Assembly (NCBI RefSeq): GCF_027596085.1
Contig: NC_072469.1
Coordinates: 15,878,238-15,942,237 of the forward strand
Source: Anoplopoma fimbria
Lineage: Eukaryota; Chordata; Actinopteri; Perciformes; Anoplopomatidae
Reading direction: 5' to 3'
DNA: 64,000 bases
The notes under the pieces are model-generated. The model was not told the origin of the DNA. It was given only the letters and a program-made list of their open reading frames with translations, and made no database searches. The translations under genes and the position numbers were made by a program. Below are positions 24,701 through 35,443 of the stretch, in pieces (within the stretch, counting starts at the first letter, position 1; every line of letters begins with the position of its first letter).

Positions 24701-27570
24701 TTTAAAATCTAGCATATACTTGTTTCTCAAGATTATCAACCCTAGACGTACAACTTTAAGTTCAGCCACACTGTACAACATGTTCTCGCCTACTTTAATA
24801 GATATCTAGCATTGCAGATAGTTTTGGTTTAATGTTCAGATGTCACAGTTACTCAAGATGTTACCCTCGGATGGCCCTGTTAAGAGGCATTTTGCTCCTG
24901 TAGATGGTGGTTATACTTATAACTGTTGTGTCTGTGGATAATCTGTTTACTGATTACTGTTCAGTTTTTCATGTCATTTTCCAGTTCTTTCGGCACCACA
25001 AACTAAAATTCCATTGACCTAAATTGTATCCAGATAGAGGCAGAAATCTTAGAAGTGGTTATCTTAAAAAGGTGCTAAATATGGAATTCAATGCATATCT
25101 ATTGCCTCAACACTGCTCTCAACATGGAGTTGGCTGAGCCGCAGGCTCGCAGCTAACGGTGCTATAAGCACGAACAGTGGATACAACGACACCAGTGCCG
25201 AGATAGCTAACAGTGTTTACCAGGGGGGGAACGCTTTGGGAAGGGACGGTAATAAACACAGATGAGTATTTATTTCAAATTGCTTAAAGTAAAAGTCAAG
25301 GCTATTACAGGGACATTAGGTTATCCTAGCTAGAGTAGAACTTATGTTTTATTTCACAATAACCCCACAGTTAGCAGCCCCTAGGGACACTAAACTTTGC
25401 TATGCTAGCTAGCAGTGTTGACTTGGCTGATCTAACTTGTTTCACCATGTTAAACTAACATTAGGTAGCTGGTAAGTGCAGGTTCTTCTCAACCACCTAG
25501 ACATTGTTGTCAAAAGTAACTTAATACCAAAATCAATCTTTAAAGTAGAACATTTAACACTTCTTGGGACAGCAGGCATGCGTGAGACACCACCGTAGTA
25601 ATGTATATAGAATCTTTTAAATCTTCAGCAGATACCACCAAAACTATCTGCATGGCCACACATACCATTAGGAGTTAGTAGAAATGTTTTGTTTTTTGTT
25701 TAATGGCTGAACTGTCCCTTCAAAAATACCTACGTTACAACATCTAGGTTGACCTTGTCAAGTCCATGCTCAGTCTACTCTATTAACAGGCAAGGTGCCA
25801 GAAGAGGTTTAATGTTGTAAATATTTATGGACTTTCCTTAAATTGGCATATGCAATGTCTAAAAGCAAACTGATGCTAGTGTCAGGGGAATGACATGAAA
25901 GTGTACATTACATTCCTCTAAAAGCAACAATAGACCACATTTCCTTGGCACTCTGTCAATAGAATGCATTACAGATTTGATGTGTCTCTCGGAGGACTTT
26001 AGTTTACTACAACTCTTCCATGGCACTAAAACATGGGGGAGTCTAGGCTTTTAGACGCAAACTGAAAGTGAAAATCCAATGATGGATCCAAAGGTCAGTC
26101 TATAGCCTCAATGGGAGTCAATGGCAGTACAAAGCAATGACAAGGAAGTACTTGCTAACATAGCGTTATCAGTCCTCTCTGATACCAACCTGGCCTCCAA
26201 TGCTTATCCTGAGACATTTTTCTATCCAGACTCTTTGTTTATATTTCTATAGTCACATAGGGCTGTTGTCTTTTGGGTTTAAGAGGAGGGCATCTTGTAA
26301 CAAGTGATGAGCCATAATGCGAGTCTGCAGAGACTGATGAGATGATGGTTCGGGTTTTCTGTAGATTGTCATGATTGTGAATGTCTTCAAGTTATCTTAA
26401 TTTTTTTTGGTCAAGAAGCCAAACTTTGGCCTTGTGACCTCAGGATCAAGTTGATTCAGACTGGCTGCCGCTTTATGAGGCTCAAAAGTGAACGGGGAGG
26501 ATTGAGAAATCCCGCAGAGTTTAAGACAGATCAACTCAATCTGAGGTTTTAGTGTAGCCATGTAATTCAAGATATTGTTCATATCATGTTGTACGAGGTC
26601 TTCAGAAAGTCTTCTGTAGGGGCCAGATAAAACATCCTATAACCCGTCGTATAGGGGGAAATATAAGTGGAACAAGCTGTTGCAGTACAAAACTGTTCCC
26701 TTTTAACATATACACAGATCTTGAGCTAAAGAGGAAAAAATGTAATTGTGGTGGGAGGAAGGAATGATAAGGTGAACAAAAGGCCAGAAACAAAAAACAG
26801 ACCTTAGGGAATAGCACTCAAACATAAGGAAGTAGGGGAGGAGGAGATGGAGGAAAAGAGATAAGTGGGACAAGTGTTCATTGTTATTGTTCCAGCTTCT
26901 GGTGGTAAATCTGAGTGACCTCAATGACCGGAGGAGAGGTGCTGAGTGGCGGCCCACACCAACAGGCTGAGGATGACACCGGTTGGACCTCACACCTTCC
27001 CCTAGAGAGAGGGATGTCACAGCAGAGGAAACTCATTACCAAATCGACCTATTCAACTCAAATGCAATGCAACGTCAGAGCTGTACACCTCAGACAACAT
27101 AAAGCCAGACAGACTGAGAGGATCGAAGAGGAAATGTAACAGTAGAGGAGAGATGTTAATATAGCCCAACTTAGGAGCCATCCTCGTGGAAGGGGACACA
27201 TACTGTAGAGACGTGTTATTAATGCCACAACAACGGCAAATTACAGGTACAGAAATCCAACAACCTACAATGCCCATGTAGTGAGCATACATCACCATGT
27301 GAAAGAAGAGGCGCTTACAGCATGTGTTAGTCAAATATGATGCAGGGGAGCAGTGTGGCACAGCCAAAAGGTTCACAGAGCACAGAACACTGCAATACAA
27401 TGAATACACACCAATATTGGGAACAAATCAATTTCAGGACAATCAATTCAAAAAGTGGATATAATACTAAATACTTTTTTAAAATTAATTTTGTGGCCTG
27501 ATACCCTGTTTTTGTAAATAACAAGAACCCTCAACCTTTCTTTCATGGTTTGTTACAATAAGGCCACCGT
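21775..27570. other. Gene-poor interval, nothing supportable
   Basis: Both strands were read for long frames, splice-bounded exons and repeat ends. Short frames of 60-118 codons exist but none shows a domain, and none is flanked by convincing splice sites. A GC-richer stretch at about 22,380-22,700 could be an unrecognised repeat. Confidence 0.5.
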
Positions 27571-27573
27571 AGT

Positions 27574-28325
27574 TTAAAGGGAAAATTTGGCACATTAAAT
27601 GAGCAAGTGTAATCAGTTGTTAATGGTAATTGTAGTTATTTGACTCAATAAAATCCCTAAATGTGTCTTCTATTGACCCAGAGAGCTCAGTTTGCAGCTC
27701 AAAACATCTGTTCCTGCATCCAGCGGCCTAATTTGATGTGACAGCAACGTAGTGGGTCGCATAGTTTACTGAAATATGAGTGCAGAGGATGTTATGGATG
27801 AGGACACATTTAACAGTGTTTTTGGATGAACTGTCGTATTCGAGACAGAGGTTTACGGCTGAAGAAATACAGCAGAGAGAGGCCAAGGCTGCAGCGAGGA
27901 TCGTGTGGACAGTAGGGAGCCTCCAGAACCTGAGCCGCCAAGAGTTAACACAGACTGGTTGTTGTAAGAGTAGCATAGTTTATTTGGAGAAGAGCAGAGC
28001 CAGTACTTAAGTGTTTGTGTGTCTAGGGTGTAGTGGAGAGTAAAGCAGTGTGATCAGGACGAGAGAGCTATTGGAACAAAGGAGAGTTTAAGTTTAGCGG
28101 TGAAGATATCAAGTAAATGTGCAGTAGGGTTTGCAGGACGGAAACGCAAAGTACGCAATGCATCCTGGTACATGTAGGCACTACCGGCACGGCTCTGTGA
28201 GCAGGAGAAATCATCTTTCTCTGTCAATATAGTATACACTGAGGAATTTATTGCTTCAATTGACTACATTTACCATGAACAATGATTGGGATATCCACAT
28301 ATAAGGTGCCAAATTTTCCCTTTAA
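27574..28325. mobile_element. Terminal-inverted-repeat element bounded by TTAA (Kolobok- or piggyBac-type MITE)
   Basis: The 20-base end ttaaagggaaaatttggcac (27,574-27,593) recurs as its exact reverse complement at 28,306-28,325, 752 bp overall. Each end carries TTAA at the outer edge, which fits the TTAA target preference of Kolobok and piggyBac elements. There is no transposase, so superfamily is an inference. Confidence 0.65.
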
Positions 28326-28719
28326 GGGGATGGGACTTTGTGTAAGAGAATACAAGATCTTTTCCTGAATTAGTTGCCCTGAAAGTCAACTGACCCCAAC
28401 CTTGATAAACATCCTGCACATAAAAACAAGCACATAAAACATAGGCTTATATTTTTTTTCAAGGAAATCTTAATACAATGATCACATGTCATATACAGCG
28501 GGTAAAATAAGTATTGAACACATCACCATTTTTCTCAGTAAATATATTTCTAAAGGTGCTATTGACATGAAAATTTCAATAAGTAGGATAAGTAATCCAT
28601 ACATATAAAGAAAACCAAACAAATAAGTTCAGAAATTAAGTTATGTGTAATAAGATGGAATGACACAGGGAAAAAGTATTGAACACGCTTACTGAAATTG
28701 ATGTAATACTTCGTACAAA

Positions 28720-29690
28720 AGCCTTTGTTGGTAATGACAGCTTCAAGACGCCTCCTGTATGGAGAAACTAGTCGCGTGCATTGCTCAGGTGTGATTTTGG
28801 CCCATTCTTCCACACAAACAGTCTTCAAATCTTGAAGGTTCTGTGGGCCTCTTCTATGAACTCTGATCTTTAGTTCTTTCCATAGATTTTCTATTGGATT
28901 CAAGTCAGGTGATTCTTTCTCTGAAACCAATTGAGATTTTCCTTGGCTGTGTGTTTGGGATCATTGTCTTGCTGAAATGTCCACCCTCGTTTCATCTTCA
29001 TCATCCTGGTAGATGGCAGCAGATTTTTATCCTTCCTTCAATTATATGAAGTTTGCCAGTGCCGTATGCTGAAAAACAGCCCCACACCATGATGTTCCCA
29101 CCTCCAAACTTCACTGTTGGTATGGTGTTTTTGGGGTGATGTGCAGTGCCATTTGACCTCCAAACATGGTGTGTATTATGGCATCCAAAGAGTTCAATTT
29201 TGGTCCCATCTGACCAGACTATATTCTCCCAGTTTTTTTACAGGCTTGTCTAAATGTTGTGCAGCAAACTTTACACGAGCTTCAACATGCTTTTTCTTCA
29301 GCAACGGGGTCTTGCGTGGTGAGCCTGCATACAGGCCACGGCGGTTGAGTGCATTACTTATTGTTTTCTTTGAGACAATTGTACCTGCTAATTCCAGGTC
29401 TTTCTGAAGCTCTCCACAAGTGGTCCTTGGCTCTTGGACAACTCTTCTGATAATTATTTTCACTCATCTGTCAGAAATCTTGCAAGGAGCACCTGGTCGT
29501 GGCCAGTTTATGGTGAAATGATGTTCTTTCCATTTTCGGATTATGGCCCCAACAGTGCTCACTGGAACATTCAGAAGTTTAGAAATCCTTCTGTAACCAA
29601 TGCCATCAGTATGTTTTGCAACAATAAGGTTGTGAAGGTCTTAAGAGAGCTCTTTGCTTTTACCCATCATGAGATGTTTCTTGTGTGACA
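28720..29690 (-). pseudogene. Tc1-type transposase, inactivated
   Basis: Read on the minus strand, the N-terminal part has the helix-turn-helix region ([20 protein letters not shown] then [19 protein letters not shown]). The catalytic domain follows with [12 protein letters not shown] (first Asp), [26 protein letters not shown] (second Asp) and [15 protein letters not shown] (the Glu). The DDE triad is therefore visible, but the frame breaks near 28,990-29,020 and again between the second Asp and the Glu, where spacing is shortened. It is not expected to make an active enzyme. The function of an intact relative would be cut-and-paste transposition at TA sites in the nucleus. Confidence 0.88.
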
Positions 29691-29729
29691 CCTTGTTAAT
29701 GAGACACCTTTTTATAGGCCATCAGTTGG

Positions 29730-31425
29730 GACTGAACCATCCATCCATCCATCTCCTTCCGCTTATCCGGGGCCGGGTCGCGGGGGCAGCAAGCTAAGGG
29801 GGGTCCTCCAGACATCCTTCTCCCTAGCAACACTTTCCAGCTCCTCCTGGGGAACCCTGAGGCGTTCCCAGGCCAGACAAGATATATAATCTCTCCATCA
29901 TGTTCTGGGTCTACCCTGGGGCCTCTTACCAGTTGGACGTGCCTGGAAAACCTCTAAAGGGAGGCGTCCAGGAGGCATCCTGATCAGATGCCCGAGCCAC
30001 CTCAGCTGGCCCCTTTCGACGCGAAGGAGCAGCGGCTCTACTCCGAGCTCCCTCCGGATGTCTGAGCTCCTCACCCTATCTCTAAGGCTGAGCCCAGCCA
30101 CCCTACGAAGGAAGCTCATTTCGGCCGCTTGTATTCGCGATCTCATTCTTTCGGTCACTACCCAAAGCTCATGACCATAGGTGAGGGTTGGAACGTAGAT
30201 GGACTGGTAAATCGAGAGCTTTGCCTTTCGGCTCAGCTCCTTCTTCACAAAACGGTCCGGTACAACGCCTGCATCACTGCTGACGCTGCACCGAACCGCC
30301 TGTCCATCTCCCGCTCCATTTTACCCTCACTCGTGAATAAGATCCCGAGATACTTGAACTCCCTCGCTTGGGGCAGTGACTCACTCCCAACCCAGAGGGT
30401 GCAATCCACCGTTTTCCGGAAGAGAACCATGGCCTCAGACTTGGAGGTACGGACTCTCATCCCGACTGCTTCACACTCGGCTGTGAACCGCCCCAGTGCA
30501 TGCTGAAGGTCACGTTCTGAAGAAGCCAACAGAACCACATCATCTGCAAAAAGCAGGGATGTGATTCTGAGGTCCCCAAACCGGAAACTCTCCTCCCCCC
30601 GGCTGCGCCTTGAAATCCTCTCCATGAAAATCACAAACAGGATTGGTGACAATGGGCAGCCCTGGTGGAGGCCAACACGCACTGGGAACAAGCTCGACTT
30701 TGTGCCGAGTATCCGGACACAGCTCTCACTTTGGTCATACAAGGACCGAATGACTCAGTAACGAACCAGGTACCCCATATTCCCGCAGTACCCCCACAGG
30801 ACTCCCCGAGGGACACGGTCGAAGGCCTTCTCCAAGTCCACAAAACACATGTAGACTGGATGAGCAAACTCCCATGCACCCTCCAACAGACCTGCAAGGG
30901 TAAAGAGTTGGTCCGCTGTTCCACGTCCAGGACGGAATCCGCATTGCTCCTCCTGAATCCGAGGTTCGACAATCGGACGGAGCCTCCTTTCCAGCACCCT
31001 GGAGTAAACTTTCCCGGGGAGGCTGAGCAGTGTGATACCCCTATAATTGGAGCACACTCTCCGGTCCCCCTTTTTGAAAATGGGAACCACCACCCCGGTC
31101 TGCCACTCCACAGGCACTGTACCCGACTTCCACGCGACAGTGAAGAGACGTGTCAACCAAGACAGCCCAACAATGTCCAGAGCCTTTAGCATCTCCGGTC
31201 GAATCTCATCCACTCCTGGCGCTTTGCCGCTGAAGAGCTTTTTAACTACCTCAACGACCTCCGCCAGGCATATGGACGAGTCTTCCCCTGAGTCTTCAGA
31301 CTCTGCCTCTTCCACAGAGGACGTGTTGGTCGGGTTCAGGAGTTCCTCAAAGTGTTCTTTCCACCGCTCGACAATATCCCCAGTCCGGGTCTGCAGTTCT
31401 CCCCTGCTGAGCACAGACTGAACCA
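29730..31425 (-). mobile_element. 5'-truncated RTE-clade LINE inserted in the Tc1 element, 10-bp target duplication
   Basis: The insert is about 29,740-31,415 on the minus strand, bounded by the direct repeat gactgaacca at 29,730-29,739 and 31,416-31,425. Its 3' end is the RTE-type tail: on the plus strand, ccatccatccatctccttcc followed by gcttatccggggccgggtcg. Coding begins inside the pre-RT region, so about half of the element is missing at the 5' end, the usual result of incomplete target-primed reverse transcription. Confidence 0.93.
29898..31414 (-). pseudogene. RTE-type reverse transcriptase, 5'-truncated and frameshifted
   Basis: In minus-strand order: GKAPGVDEIRPEMLK (domain start), WQTGVVVPIFKKGDRRVCSN then YRGITLLSLPGKVYSRVLER, EEQCGFRPGRGTADQLFTL, VYMCFVDLEKAFDRVPRGVL (first catalytic Asp), a frameshift near 30,740-30,760, GLHQGCPLSPILFVIFMERI, SLLFADDVVLLASSE (the catalytic FADD box), FKYLGILFTSEGKMEREMDR, and the C-terminal block LRRVAGLSLRDRVRSSDIRR with LGHLIRMPPGRLP. 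These motifs place it in the RTE clade (Rex3/Expander/BovB group). The polymerase centre is preserved but the endonuclease is missing and the frame is broken twice, so it is dead in trans and in cis. Confidence 0.92.
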
Positions 31426-31734
31426 GCTGATATTAATTTGCACTGACAAGGGGCAGGATTTCTTTCTAATTACTGATAGATTTAAGCTGGTGTCTTGGCT
31501 TTCCATGCCTTTTTGCACCTCCCTTTCTTCATGTGTTCAATACTTTTTCCCTGTGTCATTCCATTTTATTACACATAACTTAATTTCTGAACTTATTTGT
31601 TTGGTTTTCTTTGTATGTATGGATTACTTGGGTTGTTACCGACATCTTGTGAAAATTTCATGTCAATAGCACCTTTAAAAATATACTTACTGAGAAAAAT
31701 GGTGACGTGTTCAATACTTATTTTACCCGCTGTA

Positions 31735-32350
31735 TTTGGCCAGTGTGGATATTAGGAACAATATCAGCAATAATTAACTGCACGTATGGCATATGAGCAT
31801 GGTTTTAAGACAAGATGTGGAAATAATAGAAACCTATGCTTTTGCATCCTGATACCACAAAAAAACCTCCATTTCAGTTAAAAGTGGGCGTAAGATAGAC
31901 GTTACTGAAAAGAAGAATATGACAGAAGAGTATGCCAGAGTAGTGTTAGACTGAGCTGGTGTACAGTATGAAGTACCTCGCATGTTATGGGACTCTTTTT
32001 TTTCAGATTGGGGCAGCACTGCTGTGAAATGTGAAGGACGAAAAACACAAAAAGGGAAGGGTAACATCTTTAAAGAAGCACACTAGCAGATGTGATTAGG
32101 ATAAAAATTACATTTTCACCTTCAAATCAATGATATCGTTGAAGGCGTACATGCCAATGAATTATTTATTTAAAGAGAAGATCAGAGACTAATGTGTCTA
32201 TCCAGACATGTGCAAAAGTATGACTGACATTTGGGCCTGAAAATCATTAAAGGATACTTTGGGTTATGCTTTTCTTGACATTAAAAAGCCAGTTACGTAA
32301 CCCATCCCAATATCCAGCAAATTGGATAAATTAATTGAAATTATCACTGA
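31735..32350. other. No gene recognised
   Basis: AT-rich flank between the Tc1 element and the V-SINE, without supportable features. Confidence 0.5.
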
Positions 32351-32356
32351 TATGTT

Positions 32357-32660
32357 ACATTACATTACATTACAGTCATTTAGCAGACGCTTTTATCCAA
32401 AGCGACTTACAATCAGTAGTATATTGCATATCATTCACCCATTCACACACTGATGACAGGCTACCATGCAAGGTGCCACCATCAGACTCTAACTAACATG
32501 CATGCAACATCCAGTCCACACCGATGGCAAGCCTTCGGGAGCAACTTGGGGTTAAGTGTCTTGCCCAAGGACACATCGACTGCCGAAGCCGGGTATCGAA
32601 CCACCGACCCTCTGATTGGAGAACTACCTTGCTCTCCACTACGCCACAGCCGCATCATGT
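32357..32660 (-). mobile_element. V-SINE-type tRNA-derived SINE with L2-type tail
   Basis: On the minus strand: A box tggcgtagtgg, B box ggttcgatacc, then the V-SINE body word tgtccttgggcaagacactt, and a 3' tail whose plus-strand reading is cagtcatttagcagacgc and ccaaagcgacttac, followed by ATTACATT repeats at 32,357-32,376. The tail matches the L2 3' end at 218-262. Target duplications could not be defined with confidence. Confidence 0.88.
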
Positions 32661-32664
32661 GGGG

Positions 32665-33900
32665 ATAAAGATACTAGGCAATACATGTTTTATTGCCCAT
32701 TGTGAATTGGCAATTGGAAAATTGGCAATAAAATTGGCAATAAAAAATGGAAATACACTTTTATAATGCTTAATAATGTCTCAGTATGTTCCTAGTAAAT
32801 GGGACTATTTTCTGGTAAGTACTAATGAATCAATGCAAAAAAGGAGGCTTGTAGTTAGAGATGAATCAAAAGAACTGTGATTGGATTAGTGTTTAGTTTT
32901 TAAGATGGGAGGTTGAACTTTTGACAGGTAAATTTGAACATTTAACAGGAGTAATCCAAGATCAGGTAACATCATTTGAGATAAAGTGCTAAACCATTAC
33001 ACATGCAGGCCCATGACTCATAACAGGACCAGTATTACTGATCATAACCTGCTATTATGTAATACAGTTAAAGTTTCTTAAATATGTTTGTAACCATGTA
33101 ATTTGATTAGGTAGTAGAGACTGAGGCAAGAAAAGTCCACACTGCTCAGAACCTGCAAATCACTACTGTAGATAGTCAAGCCATGGTCTTATTTAACTGA
33201 AGGGGAACCGGGCCTTTGTGTACATGCGCTTTACATCATATTTAGCGAGAGGCCTTGCACTTTTTCAGTCTGCTCCCGTTTACCATGCTGATTTGTAGTT
33301 GGTGCAAACATGACACATCCTCAATCTGTTTCACGTTAAGTGCTTCCTGTGGCTAAAGGGGCATTAACCCTTCATTTCCCTGAGAGGTTTAACTGGGAAA
33401 GTAGAGTTTAATCAGCAGCACCTTAACGCCATGAAACACAAAGGCGAAAGTAGAATTCACCAGAAAAGAATTGACACTCATTGAGTCATCATAATCACTT
33501 TAGTTACTGTGCGTGTGTTAAATGGAAGAAAATGGACTTGAAACTTAACAGTCATGTGAGAAAAACAGTGAAACGGGAGCGGTGGCATTTGAAGGCGTGT
33601 TTATGTATAAGCAAAGGTCATAGTGCACGGATGATTGATGCAGCATGTAACGTTGACTAATTAACCTTGCCCTCAATTCCTACAAAATTTACTATGAGCT
33701 CCCTTTTTGTGGCAGGAAAACACCCCATGTCCCTCAGCATCATTTCCTATGTGAAATAAAACCAATTGTAGAATGGGATGGTGGGATTAACTTGACAACA
33801 GGGCTGTGTGAGTTGTGTTTGGTCGCTACATTTGTGGAGTTTGCTTGTGCTGTATTAATACATCTCATTCACTACTGCGTGTGGTGTTTGTGTGTGTTCA
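32665..33900. other. Intergenic and probable 3' UTR/flank of snx16
   Basis: No coding feature recognised. The part next to 33,903 must include the snx16 3' UTR, but I could not identify a clear minus-strand polyadenylation signal. Confidence 0.4.
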
Positions 33901-33902
33901 CA

Positions 33903-35347
33903 TTACCCAGTGTCGTCAAGCACATCCTGATCAGCCTCTGCAGCGGACGAGTCCACATCCGCACTGCTCTCGTTGCTCTGAGCTGACAGACCACATGGAG
34001 ACTGGGGGCTCACACACTCGCCACTGGGACGGACAGAGATACACACAACCATGTGGTTTTTATTGACTTAGTTAGTACATATAAAGATATTTTAGAGCAT
34101 TGGGTGTGGACCTCAATTGTCACCGCCCTCTGCATAAGAAGCAGCACATGGTGTGAACCACATGTATGCTGCTTGTATGTCATTTATTGTATTTTGTAGT
34201 TTTTAATTTGTTACAACCCTGATTCCCATTTCTTGTATTGTATGTGTGTCTACTATGCCTACTGACTTGATATGCTTCTCCAGTAGCAAGATGGCTTGCT
34301 CCCTTTCTTGCAACCTCCTCTTTAGGGAGGCAATCTCCTTCTGCTTCTCGAGCAGCTCCTTCTGGAGACGATAGTTGCTCTCCTCCAGAGTCTCACAAAA
34401 CGCCTGGAAGGAGGCAGTGACAGAGAAAAGAAGAACAGAAAATATTTGCTGGCAGTAGAAACAAGGATTTGTTTCCTGGTGTCAGCCTGAAAACATGTTC
34501 AGGTCAAATCAAGAGGCAAGTGAAACATGTTTATTAACTGCTGTGATGACAGTAAGTACCTGCCCTGGAGTCACTTCATATGATACCCCAGGAAAATGTA
34601 GGGCTGGGTGTCATTTCAATTGCTTAAATACAATCTCCATATGGCACCTGAAGTTTGGCACTGACTTTAAAATGATACCCATAACATACTTTATTTTGAG
34701 TAATGTATAGAAAACTTTCTATTCAATGTAGTCTTTATACACACTGAGGAAAAGAGACATCCATCTCAAACAGAGGGGGAGGAAGTAAAATTGTGATGGT
34801 CAAAATAGCTCAGACCATGAAAACACTGGTGAAAGCAGAAATGGAGATGGCAGCAAATTAAAAGATATATAAAAGGTAACTTTACAAGAGCTCTCAGTGT
34901 CAAAACTTTTTTAAGCGTTTCTATTTCCAAAGCTTCTATATTAATGTTTTTCTTTCTGTCTTCTGAACTTGGTGGGGTGTTTTTTCTTTCATATCTAATC
35001 TAAATCCAAAATGCGTCAGGCCTGACGCCTAAAGAAGAATTAGGTGTGAACTTTAGATACTTGACAGAGTTTTTTATACATCATATTATAGATAAACATA
35101 GTCGGTTCACAAAGCTACTGTATCAATGTTCAATACTCCGACCTACTAAAATGACCTCTTTTAATGCCTTGAAATGACACGGATAGCAGCCCAAACATAC
35201 ATACAGTACATGAGCACTGTAATGTCACATGCGTATGCACACTTACTCTGCTCTCCTCCAGACTATCAAAAGGCCCAGGTGGGTCATCCAGACACAGAAA
35301 CTCTCTCACTGCCAGGCTGTCAAGGAGAAACAAATCAGGTGACATGA

Positions 35348-35443
<96 letters not shown>

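Larger units (their letters stand above)
28496..31732 (-). mobile_element. Tc1/mariner transposon, split by an RTE insertion
   Basis: The ends are inverted repeats of about 200 bp (28,496-28,690 and 31,533-31,732) beginning cagcgggtaaaataagta, with TA dinucleotides outside both ends, the Tc1 target site. Inner sub-repeats with gtattgaacac make it the IR/DR type. Removing the RTE insert and one copy of its target duplication leaves about 1.55 kb, a normal Tc1 length. Confidence 0.93.

Noticed and set aside
30129..31189. Plus-strand frames of 125 and 174 codons
   Set aside because: Antisense shadows of the minus-strand RTE reverse transcriptase.
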